Assembly: GCA_963922865.1 (NCBI GenBank)
Contig: CAWUJK010000018.1
Location: forward strand, 1 to 24,335
DNA: 24,335 nucleotides
Source of the DNA: CAWUJK01 sp963922865
Lineage (GTDB): Bacteria > Patescibacteriota > Gracilibacteria > BD1-5 > UBA6164
Reading direction: 5' to 3'
Below are positions 8,163 to 18,078 of this stretch, piece after piece. The first letter of the stretch is position 1. The number at the start of each line of letters is the position of its first letter. The notes under the pieces were generated by a model, which was not told where the DNA came from, did no database searches, and was given only the letters and a program-made list of their open reading frames with translations. Position numbers and translations under genes: made by a program.

Positions 8163-8975
8163 TTACTCTAAAACTTCTTCAACATCAATTTCTATTTTAT
8201 TATCCAGTTTTTCTTGTATCAAATCTTTAAGTGCTCCATATTGAGCAATTATTTTTTGTTTTTTATCATCTGACAAATTAGAATTTTCTTCTATTTTTTT
8301 CATTTTATCATCTATACGAGTAAGCACTTTTTCCAATTTTTCTGTTGGAATTTTATCTAATCTATCTCAAAGTTTTTTAGCAAATGCCTCTCTATATTTT
8401 GTTCTTAGTTCAAATTTTTTATTTTTATAGTTTTGTTTCATCTCATCTTTTTTTTGCTTATACTCATTTCTTTTTTGTTTCATCTCATCTCTTTTTTGTG
8501 AAGATTTTTCATGAATTTCTTCCATTTTTTCTATATACTGTTTTGCTTGTTCACTATCACCAACTATCTCTTTTATTTCTTCTAAATTTGCTTTTTTTCT
8601 TTCCTGCATTTCATTTCTTTTTTCTTCTCTAAATGCTTCTTTTTCTTCTTGAGTCATATTTTTATATTCTTGTTTTAACTTTTCCATTTCTTGCTTTTTT
8701 TCCTCTTTTTGTTTTTGCATTTCAGCTTTTTTTTCTTCCATGTGTTTTTTCAATTTTTCTTGAATATCACTTGGTAGTGCTTCAAAATATTTTTTTAGTT
8801 CTTCTCTTGATTGTGTCTTCTTTTGCTTATATTGTTTTTTATTTTCCATTTTTTCTTTTTTGTATTCACTTCTAGAATACTCACTTTCTTTTTCATCAGC
8901 AAATGCTAATGTTGTAGAGCTAAAAATAAATATTGCTCAAACTAAAATAGCTAAAAGCTTTTTTGTGTTTTTCAT
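8163..8975 (-). CDS. Secreted coiled-coil protein
   Basis: 270 residues from the ATG at 8975 to TAA at 8163-8165. The first 26 residues form a signal peptide (MKNTKK, then the hydrophobic core LLAILVGAIFIFSSTTLAFA, with a likely cleavage after AFA), so the start is well placed. The mature part is almost wholly Lys/Glu/Gln/Met in heptad-like order, with a repeated RxEMKQKRNEYKQKKDEMK motif, and should form a long coiled coil in the periplasm or at the cell surface. Pro and Gly are nearly absent except at a short LWDRLDKIP-like break (LGDRLDKIP) near residue 195. The composition recalls periplasmic Spy/CpxP-like or Skp-like helical proteins, but composition alone cannot decide. Plus-strand ORFs over this gene are antisense artefacts. 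Confidence 0.8.
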
Positions 8976-9010
8976 AATTTTTTTAATTATAAATATAAAA
9001 TTGTAACTAT

Positions 9011-9037
9011 ATTATATCACTTAAGATTAAGAATCAA
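9011..9037 (-). promoter_or_regulatory. Promoter of the secreted coiled-coil gene
   Basis: On the minus strand TTGATT (9037-9032), a short 15-base spacer and TATAAT (9016-9011), 36 bases before the start codon. Confidence 0.5.
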
Positions 9038-9112
9038 GTAAGAAAAATTTATTTATAAATTTTATGTTTATATTTTACAAATCTACATTAATAAATATAG
9101 AAATAAAATATT

Positions 9113-9373
9113 TTAATATATATCTCATCTTGTATCTCATTTTATAAAATAAATTATTAATTGTTTATCTATTATCTCATATATAAATCTATATTTTCAT
9201 ATTCTTAATCTATAATTTTTTTTATATCATTTTAATTGTTTTATATCTAGTTTATTTTTATAAGGATTAATTTTTAATATTTCTACCACTTTTTCAAGCT
9301 CAAATATTATTTTTTCTCATTTATGTTTTTCAAGAAATTTATAAATTTTTTTTTCAAATAGTACCTTATACAT
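9113..9373 (-). CDS. RelE/ParE-family toxin
   Basis: 86 residues, the usual length for the fold. MYKVLFEKKIYKFLEKH starts it, followed by a helical hairpin and the conserved core INPYKNKLDIKQLKGYKKNY, RLRIGKYRFIYEI and the C-terminal strand LIIYFIKGDTRGDIY. Such toxins cut mRNA at the ribosome (RelE type) or poison gyrase (ParE type); the R.RIG.YR.IYEI pattern favours the RelE side. The start overlaps the 3' end of the Phd-type antitoxin gene by 8 bases, typical of coupled expression. Four in-frame TGA glycines hide it under the standard code. Confidence 0.85.
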
Positions 9374-9662
9374 TTTTTAAATTATTAAAAAGTATATCTG
9401 AAGATATAAAATCTATTTTTCATTCTTTCTTTTCTTTTTTAAAATTTTTGATGGTTTCAACTTCATAATCGCTAGCTTCAACTTCAGCTATACTGTTTTT
9501 GTTTATATCATTATATTTTTCTATACTCATTATTACTACTTTTGGCTTATTATTATTCATTATAAAAATTTCTCCTAAATCTTGGGTTTTATTTAAAATA
9601 TCTTTTGTGCTTGTTTTAAGTTGTGTGGTTGAAAAATATTTATCTTTAATTATTTGAGCCAT
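9366..9662 (-). CDS. Phd/YefM-type antitoxin
   Basis: 98 residues. The N-terminal half, MAQIIKDKYFSTTQLKTSTK then DILNKTQDLGEIFIMNNNKP and KVVIMSIEKYNDI, has the Phd/YefM pattern of a DNA-binding dimer (start strand, helix, 'nnnkP.aVi.s.e.Y'). The C-terminal tail is acidic then basic and should wrap the toxin. With TGA read as Gly the protein extends beyond the Lys-Glu run by about 17 residues to the TAA at 9366-9368, overlapping the toxin start, which supports the longer form. It probably represses its own promoter. Confidence 0.85.
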
Positions 9663-9699
9663 ATTTCTATAATTAAGTATTAAATTATATACACAATAT

Positions 9700-9732
9700 T
9701 ATACTCTTTTTTTCAAATAATCAAAATTAATT
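9700..9732 (-). promoter_or_regulatory. Promoter region of the Phd-RelE pair
   Basis: The minus strand reads TTGATT, 15 bases, TATAAT, with a second TATAAT closer to the start codon at 9662. It lies in the 71-base gap after the malic enzyme stop. Confidence 0.4.
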
Positions 9733-9733
9733 C

Positions 9734-10894
9734 TTATCTTACTACTTTTGCTATTACTTCAGTTACTCATTTATCAAGTGGGCTTGGTATTATCATATCT
9801 TCTGTAGGGTTTTCTATATAATCAGCTAAGGTCTGTGCTGCTAATAATTTATGTTTTTGTGTTATTTTTACAACTCTGTTTTCTAGTGCTCATTTAAATA
9901 TTCATGGAAATACTAAAATATTGTTGAGTTGGTTAGGGAAATCACTTCTTCATGTTGCTACTATTCTTGCTCAGGCTTTTTTTGCTGTTTCGGGCATTAT
10001 TTCTGGTGTTGGGTTTGCCATAGCAAATATTATTGGGTCTTTTGCCATTGTTTTAACCATTTCTTTTGTAAGTATTCATGGTGCTGATACTCATATAAAT
10101 AGGTCTCTATCTTTTACTGCTTCTTCTAATCATCATTTTATGCACTCTTTTGATTGTGGATCAAGTGTGCATGCTGTATTTGTTATATTTGTTAGCATTT
10201 GTTTAGTTGGGTTCAATCATTCTCTTCACTTGTGTATTGTTCATCTTGAGTCTACCATAATTAGGTCTTTTACTCAATAGCTTAAAATTAATTTGGCTAT
10301 TGCTACTCATGCTGCTCATACTCAATTTATGATTACTTTTAGATTTTGTTTTTTCTTTCATGTTATTTTTAATGAATTTATTAATCATGCTAAACATACT
10401 ATTGCTGTTCAGTGTTGGTCATCATGAAATACTGGTATGTCTAAGTCTTTTTTTAGTGTTTCTTCTATCTCAAAGCATCTTGGTGCTGAGATGTCTTCTA
10501 AATTTATTCATCAAAAGCTTGGGCTTATGTTTTTTATTGTTTTTATTATCTCTTGGGTGTTTTGTGTGTCTAAAACTATCGGAAATGCATTTACTCATGC
10601 AAATTTTTTAAATAGTGCGCATTTTCATTCCATAACTGGTAATCATGCTAGTCATCATATATTTCATAATCAAAGTACTGCACTTCAATCTGATACTACT
10701 GCTATTGTGTTTTCTTTTAATGTGTATTTATAGGCATTTTTAGGGTCTTTTTTTATTTCTCTGCATGGTTCAGCAACTCATGGTGTGTATGCTAGACTTA
10801 GGTCTTGTTTTGTTTCTAATTTTATTTTTAGTTTTGTTTCAATTTTTCATTTTATTTTTTCGTGTAGTTTTAGGCTTTCTTTAAAATAGTCCAT
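9734..10894 (-). CDS. NAD(P)-dependent malic enzyme (decarboxylating)
   Basis: Converts malate to pyruvate and CO2 with reduction of NAD or NADP, in the cytoplasm. 386 residues, matching the short bacterial type (the N-terminal catalytic part of MaeB, no phosphotransacetylase domain). Motifs: LAYTPGVAEPCREI (catalytic Tyr36), VVSDGSAVLGLGNIGGLAGL, PVMEGKCALFK (catalytic Lys91), INLEDISAPRCF (metal ligands E133, D134), PVFHDDQHGTAIVCLAGL (D158-D159), the nucleotide-binding INGVGAAGVAIAK (190-200), and FAMANPTPEI with ATGRSDFPNQLNN. Thr is ACA in about 22 of 26 cases and Ala is nearly always GCA, unlike plus-strand neighbours, which favour ACT and GCT. Upstream lie 10-bp direct repeats and a 79-bp repeat array. 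Confidence 0.95.
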
Positions 10895-10901
10895 GTTTTT
10901 T

Positions 10902-10934
10902 GTTATATTAAGTTATATTAAGCTATATTAAGTT
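10902..10934. repeat. 10-bp tandem repeat next to the malic enzyme start
   Basis: Three and a half copies of AGTTATATTA (one copy AGCTATATTA), read on the minus strand as TTAATATAAC, start 8 bases upstream of the malic enzyme ATG. The period is close to one helical turn. They lie between a minus-strand TATAAT (10942-10937) and the start codon, so within the mRNA leader. Confidence 0.75.
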
Positions 10935-10942
10935 ACTATTAT

Positions 10943-10969
10943 ATACACAAATATATTTAATTTTAATTT
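10943..10969 (-). repeat. Inverted copy of the 79-bp repeat core at the malic enzyme promoter
   Basis: These 27 bases match the reverse complement of 11010-11036, inside the first 79-bp unit, at 26 of 27 positions. On the minus strand the segment leads into TATAAT (10942-10937), the likely -10 box of the malic enzyme gene. Confidence 0.7.
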
Positions 10970-10975
10970 CTCACA

Positions 10976-11291
10976 ATCTCTCATATTAATCATACTTTTT
11001 AAGTGCTCAAAATTAAAATTAAACATATTTGTGTATTTCTTCTAATTTCTAATAATCTCTTATATTAATCATACTTTTTAGGTGCTCAAAATTAAAATTA
11101 AACATATTTATGTATTTCTTCTAATTTCTAATAATCTCTTATATTAATCATATTTTTTAAGTGTTCAAAATTAAAATTAAACATATTTGCGTATTTTTTC
11201 TAATTTTTAATAATCTCTTATATCAATCACACTTTTTAAGTGCTCAAAATTAAAATTAAATATATTTGTATACTTCTTTTAGTTTCTCATA
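10976..11291. repeat. Four tandem copies of a 79-bp repeat
   Basis: Units start at 10976, 11055, 11134 and 11213, exactly 79 bases apart, and differ from each other at a few positions (the fourth is the most divergent). Each unit runs ATCTCTTATATTAATCATAC, then TTTTTAAGTGCTC, AAAATTAAAATTAAACATATT and TGTGTATTTCTTCTAATTTC. No ORF: 79 is not a multiple of 3 and stops occur in all frames. There are no unique spacers, so it is not a CRISPR array. On the minus strand each unit holds TTGAGC, 16 bases, TAATAT, a possible promoter aimed at the malic enzyme. The stretch 11292-11347 is plain AT-rich DNA. Confidence 0.9.
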
Positions 11292-11347
11292 TTTCTTGAA
11301 TTTTTTTCATTTTTTTAGTTTCAAAAATTAATATATTTATATATTTT

Positions 11348-12022
11348 TTACCAATTTATTTCTTTTTCTCATTGAGATTTTAATATTTCATTGGTTTTTT
11401 TAAAGCACTTACTTCCTAAAAATCATCTATGAGCAGAAAAAGGTGAGGGGTGTGTTGTTTCTATTATATGATGTTTTTTCTCATCTATTAATATTTTCTT
11501 TTTACTTGCAAATGCTCACCATAGCAAAAATATTACTCAGGTTTTTTCTTTGGATATGGTTTCTATTATTTTATCTGTAAAATTTTCCCATCATATATTA
11601 CTATGACTTGCTGGTTTTGATGCTTCTACTGTCAAAATAGCATTTAAAAGTAAAACTCATTGTTTTGTCCATTTTGTGAGGTTTCAATTAGTAAAATCTT
11701 TTTTTATTTCTAGACTAGTTTCTATTTCTTTGTATATATTTTGTAGGCTTGGTGGTGGCTTAACTCAATCTTGTACAGAAAAACTAAGTCCGTGTGCTTG
11801 ATTTTTTCAATGATAAGGGTCTTGTCATATTATGACTACTTTTACTTCATCAAATTTTGTTTTATTTAGTGCATTAAATATATTTTCTGGTCTTGGATAT
11901 ATTACTTTTGCTTTTTCTATTTCTTGTTTTAAAAAACTTTTTATTTGTTTCATATAATCTTTATCAAATTCTCATCTTAGGTATTTTAACCATGAATTTT
12001 CTAGTTTTATATTTCAGCTCAT
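11348..12022 (-). CDS. ung: Uracil-DNA glycosylase, family 1
   Basis: Removes uracil from DNA to start base-excision repair. 224 residues, the usual length. Motifs: VIIGQDPYHGKNQAHGLSFS (65-83; D68 is the water-activating Asp), PPPSLQNIYKE, LLLNAILTVEASKPASHSN (127 onward, Asn for uracil recognition), VIFLLWGAFASKKK and the DNA-intercalation loop HPSPFSAHRGF with H191. Three of the motif glycines are TGA codons. It is monocistronic on the minus strand, and its start region is divergent from murD with 66 bases between them. The minus-strand start at 12022 gives MSGNIKLENSWLKYL, the normal N-terminus of the family. Confidence 0.95.
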
Positions 12023-12088
12023 TTTTTAAATTGAATTATTAAATTATTTGTATAATATATTAAAAATAAGATTTTACAATAATAAAAA

Positions 12089-13438
12089 ATGAAAATCTCT
12101 CAGTTAAAAAATAAGAAAATAGCTATTTTAGGTTTTTGAGTAGAATGAAAGTCTAGCAAATCTTTTTTGGAAAAATTATGAATAAATAATTTTGAAATTT
12201 TAGATAAAAATCTCCAAACTAACTATCTAGATGATTTAGATAGGTTTGATATTATTTTGAAAAGTCCTTGAATTAGTCCTTACAATTTAGATAAACTTCA
12301 AAAATTTAAAGGTATTATTAGTTCTCAAGCAGATATTCTAGCAAATAATTTTTCTTGAAAAATTATTTGAATAACATGAACAAAATGAAAATCAACTATT
12401 TCTGTTTTGACTTATGAACTCTTAAAAAATATGGGTTATAATGTTAAACTTGTTTGAAATATATGAAAACCTGTTCTTGATCAAATAGACTTATTAAAAA
12501 AACAAAAATATGATTTTATTGTTTATGAACTTTCAAGTTATATGCTTGAATGATTGAATTTAAATATTTTTATTGGTTTTTTAAATAATATATATGATTG
12601 TCATCTTGATTGGCATAATGGTAGAGTAAACTATGAAAATGCTAAACTTAATATTTTTAAGCATGCAAAACATAAACTTGCATGATATGAGCTTAAATCT
12701 ATTTTATCTAGTAGAGATAATTTTGATATAAATTGAATTGATTTTTTTGGTCTAAAATGAAAATATTGTTATACAAATAATGCTTTTTATGTTGATGAAA
12801 ATGAAATAATAAAAGATAAAAATATTGCTTTAAGCTGAGTTCATAACAAAAAAAATATAGCTTGAGTTATTTGAATTGTTGATTTGATAAATCCTGACTT
12901 TGATAGAGAAAAACTTAAAAAAACATTATCTTGTTTTTCTGGACTTCCTCATAGACAAGAAAATATTTGAACATATAATGGTATTACTTTTATAAATGAT
13001 TCAATAGCTTCTACTCCAGAATCTACTATAGCTGCTATAAATACTTTTACTTCTAGTATATGAACTTTATTTGTTGGTAATGAAGATTCTGGTTTTAATT
13101 TTGAAGAACTAAAACAAACTATAAAAAAATTTAATATTGAAAATATAGTTCTTTTTCCTAGTAGTTGAGAAAAACTATTTTGAGATTTTTCTCAAAATAT
13201 GGATTTTGATTTGGAGTATGACTTTAAAGATTGAAACTTTAAAACTAAACTTTATAAAACTTTATCTATGAAAAAAGCAGTGAATTTTGCTTATAATAAT
13301 ACAAAAACTTGAAAAATAGTATTATTATCAACCTGAGCTCCTAGTTTTAACGCTAATTGACCATGAATTATGTCTTGGAAATCTTATAGAGAAAAATGAG
13401 ATTTGTTTAAAAAATATGTAAAATCCCATAATTTGTAA
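12089..13438 (+). CDS. murD: UDP-N-acetylmuramoylalanine--D-glutamate ligase
   Basis: Cytoplasmic Mur ligase that adds D-Glu to UDP-MurNAc-L-Ala. 449 residues, as usual. The N-terminal Rossmann-like part begins KKIAILGFGVEGKSS; KSPGISP follows (59-64); the P-loop IIGITGTKGKSTISVL (92-107) binds ATP; YELSSYML and NNIYDCHLDWHNG match the metal and substrate motifs; GLPHRQENIGTYNGITFIND and SIASTPESTIAAI mark the C-terminal domain, ending with LLSTGAPSFNANGPGIM (the P.s.SfD.f..f.. motif with F and M). It has about 38 TGA glycines, which breaks it completely in a standard reading. The methyltransferase gene follows after 4 bases. Confidence 0.95.
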
Positions 13439-13442
13439 GTTT

Positions 13443-13976
13443 ATGTTATATTTGTATCTATTTATATCATTTTTTGTTACATTTGTAACATTTTGCTATA
13501 TTTTATCTCTTTTTAACAATATTGTTTATAAAGTTCCTCAAGTTTCTACTTTTAGTTCTGATTTATCTTTTTTGAAAAGAATTTTTGATTCTTATGAACT
13601 TAAATGAAAAAATATTGCTGATTTGTGAAGTTGAATATGAAAAATGCTTAGATTTTTTGAAAAAAATTATTCTATGAATTCAGTTTGATTTGAAATAGAT
13701 TTTTCAAATGTCTTGATTTCTAGGATTATTTCAAAAATTTTTGGTTTCAAAAATAAAGTATTTAAAAAAGATTATCTAAAATCTAGTTTAAGTGATTTTG
13801 ATTTTATTTATGTATATCTTTTTCCTAGTATTATGGATAAGCTTGAAAAGAAATTGTGGTCTAGTTGTAAAAAATGAACTGTTATTTTTGTAAATGCTTT
13901 CAAATTTGAAAATCATAAACCACTCAAGGTATATCAAAAAAATTGAAAAGATAAAGTATTTGTTTATGTGATATAA
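13443..13976 (+). CDS. Membrane-anchored SAM-dependent methyltransferase-like protein
   Basis: 177 residues. The first 28 form a hydrophobic, probably membrane-spanning helix (MLYLYLFISFFVTFVTFCYI then LSLF). The rest has a class I methyltransferase pattern: KGKNIADLGSGIGKMLRFFE (motif I, about 54-72), VGFEIDFSNVLISR (acidic end of strand 2), DFIYVYLFPSIMDKLEKKLW (motif IV region) and GTVIFVNAFKFENHKP. Substrate unknown; the family of membrane-tethered small methyltransferases is widespread in candidate-phyla genomes. It starts 4 bases after murD and is convergent with the Dus gene 13 bases away. Confidence 0.75.
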
Positions 13977-13989
13977 TAATTTGACTTTT

Positions 13990-15045
13990 CTACTCCAAAC
14001 CTAAACTTTCTTTAGTTATTTCTCATGCTCAAGGTTTTTTATCTAAAAATTCTCTAAATTCTTGTTTTATTTCATTTATTATTTTTTTTGTATTTTCAAA
14101 ACTATCGGTTGTAACTAGTTTTTTTCTATAAACTTTTACTCATGGGAAATTTTTGAGATATTGGACTAAGTGCTTTCTTATCTCTAGACTTCACTTTCTT
14201 TCTCATTTAACTTTAACTAACGCATTTGCGTGAAAAAGCATTTGCTCTAATATTTCTTCTAGGGTTGGTTGATAAACTCAATCTATAAAATCTCCTTTTG
14301 CTTCAAAATTTAGTTTTTCTTTATCATCTAAAAAACACCAAGGGTTTCAAAAACTTCATCTTCCTATCATAAATCATGCTAGGTTTTTAACTTTTTTATT
14401 TCAATCTTTGTGATTTAATATATCTCAGTTTGCAATTACTGGTATATTTAGATGTTTTTGTAGTTCATATATTGGTTGCAAATTTGCTTGTCATGTATAT
14501 GCTTGTTTAGCTGTTCTTCCATGAACTGTCAATAAACTACATCAAGCTTTTTCTAGTCATAATGCAAATTTTATCAAATCTTGTCATCAATCAAAACTTA
14601 GCCTTGTTTTTACTGATATGGGGAGATGTGTTGCTTCATTTAAAGCTCTAACTATTTCAAAAGCTACTTCTTCGTTTATTAATAAACTTGATCCATGTCA
14701 ACTTCTTACTACTTTTTTAGCTGGACATCACATGTTTACATCTATTCAGGCTATGTTGTATTTTGGATCAGAAATTATTTTAGCCGCTTTTGCAAACATC
14801 TCAGGGTCTTTTCAAAATATTTGAATTATTAATGGTTCTTCTTGTTTGCTATGTTTTAAGACTGAGTCAGCTAAAAATTTTGAATGTACTAATCAATCAG
14901 CACTATAAAACTCACTTATACAAAAAACTTTGGGTGCAATTTTTTTTATTGCTTGTCTATATGGACTATCTCAATATCAATCCATTGGTGCTAAAAAACA
15001 TAATTTTCCATGTTTTTTCATCTGTTTTTTCCAAAAATCTTTCAT
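13990..15045 (-). CDS. tRNA-dihydrouridine synthase (DusB-like)
   Basis: FMN-dependent reduction of uridines in the tRNA D-loop. 351 residues. Features: LCFLAPMDGYGDSPYRQA at the N-terminus (FMN phosphate region), FYSADGLV, PLIIQIFGKDPEMFAKAAKI, the active-site GIDVNMGCPAKKVVRSGHGS (C107), LPISVKTRLSFDG, LTVHGRTAKQAYTGQANL, IPVIANGDILNHKD and GFMIGRGSFGNPW, all in family order. The C-terminal helical domain (about 255-351) is present. A start at 15045 gives MKDFWKKQMKKHGKLCFLAPM, as in related proteins. The plus-strand ORFs across it are antisense artefacts. Confidence 0.93.
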
Positions 15046-15183
15046 TTGATATTTATATTTTTTAAATTTGAAAAATTTTATTAAAAAATAAAAAAAATTC
15101 AAATAAATAAATTTTTATTTGCATTTTATATAATATATATGTTAAAATTACATTAGTTTAGAAATTTATAAAAAATAAATAAT

Positions 15184-15687
15184 ATGCTTGGTTTATCAAA
15201 TTTATTAAAAACTAAATCTTCAAATAAAAGTAAGCTTTTAAATAGTTATGGTTTTAAAAATAAAAAATTACCTATTTGACTTATAGATATTGATGAGTTG
15301 TTTATTGATAATATATTAATTGATGCTTTGAAAATACTTCCAGCAAATTTTATTGTTTTTTGAGAGTGAGAAAAATTTGGAAGTCTAGATAATATTTGTT
15401 TTATACAAAAATCTAAAAATCTTATTGATTCTGGTTTTGACTTTATTGTTACTTGTGATGATGATTTACTAAAATATATGAAAATTTGAATAACTCCTAT
15501 TACTTCAAAATCTAACAGTTTATGAGGTATTTTAAAAGAGTTTAATGCTTGAGTTGTAGAATGAAATTCTTTTATCTTTGAAAATGAGTCTCTTTGTGAT
15601 ATTTATTATGCTATTATTAGGTATGTAGAAAATTTTAAATTTCCTTATGATAATAAAGCTTTAATAAAAAATATTTTAAGTATTTAA
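15184..15687 (+). CDS. Hypothetical protein, 167 residues
   Basis: ATG at 15184 to TAA at 15685-15687; six TGA glycines. There is no signal peptide or membrane helix. Alternating strands and helices (PIGLIDIDELFIDNILIDAL, NFIVFGEGEKFG, FDFIVTCDDDLLKYMKIG) and the segment ITPITSKSNSLGGILKEFNA then GVVEGNSFIFE resemble the donor-binding end of GT-B glycosyltransferases such as glycogen synthase (Pro-Ile, Gly-Gly, then a Gly-Phe-x-Phe turn), but the protein is far too short for a full enzyme and the likeness may be chance. A terminator that abuts the topA start follows. Confidence 0.7.
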
Positions 15688-15729
15688 TTATCACAAAACT
15701 TTGACTAAATGAAAAAAAATAATAGATTA

Positions 15730-15762
15730 GTTAGCATATAAAATTATTTGCTAACTTTTTTT
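15730..15762 (+). terminator. Terminator directly abutting the topA start codon
   Basis: Stem GTTAGCA / TGCTAAC (15730-15736 with 15749-15755), 12-base AT loop, then seven T ending at base 15762; the topA ATG is 15763. It fits termination of the upstream gene, but any topA transcript from upstream must pass through it. Confidence 0.65.
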
Positions 15763-18018
15763 ATGGGAAAAAATCTAGTTATTGTGGAATCACCCGCTAA
15801 ATGAAAAACTATTGAAAAATTTTTATGAGCAGATTATAATGTTGTTGCTTCTATGTGACATATTAGAGACTTACCATCAAAAAATTTAGGTATAGATATG
15901 GATAATAATTTTGAGCCTAGCTATGAAATAAGTGAAGATAAAATTAAAACGGTTAATTCATTAAAAAAACTCGCAAAACAATCAAAAGATGTATGGTTAG
16001 CTACGGATGAGGATAGAGAATGAGAAGCTATAGGTTGGCATTTATGTCATGCTTTAAATCTTGATCCTAATAAAACTAAAAGAATTGTTTTTCATGAAAT
16101 AACAAAAACAGCAATAACTCATGCTATCAAAAATCATAAAACTCTAGATTTAGATTTGGTTGATGCCCAACAAGCAAGAAGGCTTTTAGATAGACTTGTT
16201 TGATTTAAAGTGAGTCCTGTTTTATGGTCTAAAATAAGAAAATGATTATCAGCTTGAAGGGTTCAATCTGTCGCTGTTAAACTTATAGTAGAAAAAGAAA
16301 AAGAGATAAATAATTTCAAAGCTGAAGAGTCTTGGAAATTGTTTGTGCAATTTAGTCATTCTTCTATAAAATTTAAAGCAGAATTACATAAGCTAGATTC
16401 AAAAATAAAAAAATTTAAGGATAAACAAAGTGTTTTCAAGTTTATCTCAACTCTTTACTCTAGTATAGAGGATATAAAAGAGACTAAAAATAAAAAAGGT
16501 TTTATTGAGTTAGAAAAGTCTGGAGATTTAGAGTTCAAACTAATTGATTCTTCTAAAAAAGATTCTAAAAGAAATCCTTGAGCTCCTTTTACTACTTCTA
16601 CTTTGCAACAAGAAGCTTCAAGAAAAAATGGTTTTTGAGTTAAACAAACTATGATGATAGCTCAAAAACTTTATGAAGCAGGTTTTATTTCTTATATGAG
16701 AACTGACTCTGTAAATCTATCAAATGAGGTTTTAAAATCTTCTAAGCAAGTTATAGAAAAAAAATGGGGTAAAAATTATTATAAAAAGAGAGTTTTTACA
16801 ACTAAAAATTCTCAAGCTCAAGAAGCTCATGAAGCTATTAGACCTACAGATATTTCTAAAAGTCCTGATGATTTAAAATCAAAACTAGAACCAAATCAAC
16901 TTAAATTGTATACTCTTATATGGAAAAGAACTCTTGCTAGTCAAATGTCTGAGGCTATTGTCGAGGTAACTAATTTTACCTTTACTCCTACAATTAATAC
17001 TAGTAGTGAATGGAAAACAAAATGAGAAGTTATAAAGTTTGATTGATTTATGAAACTTTATATTGAATCTAGAGATGATGATGATTTAGAAGAGCAATCA
17101 GAAGGAGTATTACCTAGTATACAAATATGAGAATTATTAACTGCAAAAAAGCTAAATTCTTCTCAAAATTTTTCAAGACCACCAGCTAGATACACAGAGG
17201 CTTCTTTGGTAAAAAAGATGGAATCAGAAGGTATAGGTAGACCTTCAACTTATGCTCCTACTATTGATACTATTATAAATAGAGGTTATATAGAAAAAAT
17301 AGATAAAAGATATTTATCTCCAACAGAAACTGCTTTTATTGTAACAGACTTTTTAGAAAAATATTTCTCTGAAATGATGGAATATAAATTTACTAAAAAG
17401 GTAGAAGAAGATTTTGATAAAGTAGCTCTTTGAAAAAATTCTTGGAGAAATATGTTAAAATCTTTTTGGGAGAATAGTCTTAAAAAAGATCTAGAAAATG
17501 CTTGAGAAAATGCACAAAAAGTTATAGAAAAAGTTTGAAGAAATTGCCCAGAGTGTAACCAAGAATTAGTTTGGAGGTTTAGTAAAGCTTGAAAATTTGC
17601 CTGATGTTCTTGATATCCAGAATGTAGGTTTATAGAAAAAGATAAACAAAAAGAAGCTGAGCTTGATGAGTTGAGAAAGAAATATGAATGAAAACCATGT
17701 CCTGATGGTATAGAGGGAACCATAGTTGTGAAAACTGGTAGATATTGACCTTTTTTGGCTAGTAGTGAATATCCTAAAGTTAAATGGATATGAAAAATTA
17801 AATCAGAAAAAGATGAAATTTTAGAAAAAATTTTAGAGGAAAAATGACTTTTGGTAGATGAAGAAAGTTGAGAAAAAATGGTAGTTAAAGGTTCTAGAAG
17901 ATGACCTTTTTTAGCGGCTGCTAATTATCCTAAGGTAAAGATAGCAAAAAATATACCAAAAGATGTTTGGGATGAACTAAATAATAGGCTAAATAATAGC
18001 TCAGATTCTAGTGATTAA
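15763..18018 (+). CDS. topA: DNA topoisomerase I
   Basis: Type IA topoisomerase that relaxes negative supercoils. 751 residues. The TOPRIM domain starts KNLVIVESPAKGKTIEKFLG and has WLATDEDREGEAIGWH (acidic triad from D82); then LDRLVGFKVSPVLWSKI with GLSAGRVQSVAVKLI, PFTTSTLQQEASRKNGFGVK, the active-site EAGFISYMRTDS (Tyr311), QEAHEAIRPT, and ARYTEASLVKKMESEGIGRP STYAP in the gate region. The C-terminus has one C4 zinc ribbon (CPECNQELVW then AGCSGYPEC, about 595-621) and two degenerate repeats ending GRYGPFLASSEYPK and GSRRGPFLAAANYPK. About 35 TGA glycines. A promoter is not obvious; a terminator-like hairpin touches the start codon. Confidence 0.96.
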
Positions 18019-18024
18019 AATTTC

Positions 18025-18069
18025 ACAAAAATAAATATATTGTTATAATGATAATATATTTATTTTTGT
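18025..18069. terminator. 17-bp inverted repeat between topA and the toxin-antitoxin pair
   Basis: Perfect arms ACAAAAATAAATATATT / AATATATTTATTTTTGT (18025-18041 with 18053-18069) with an 11-base loop containing TATAAT. The T-rich right arm could end topA transcription, and the repeat, centred on a -10-like box 10 bases before the antitoxin start, could be the operator of the pair. The two roles do not exclude each other. Confidence 0.55.
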
Positions 18070-18078
18070 ATAAAAGAT

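Noticed and set aside
8384..8875. Plus-strand ORFs opposite the secreted coiled-coil gene
   Set aside because: They are Phe/Leu-rich mirrors of a Lys/Glu-rich gene; the minus-strand frame has a signal peptide, promoter and terminator.
9921..10733. Plus-strand ORFs of 80-119 residues
   Set aside because: They are antisense to the malic enzyme, whose motifs are complete on the minus strand.
10976..11291. CRISPR array
   Set aside because: The 79-bp units abut each other without unique spacers, and no cas gene is near.
14618..15065. Plus-strand ORFs of 68 and 91 residues
   Set aside because: They are antisense to the dihydrouridine synthase, which has all family motifs.
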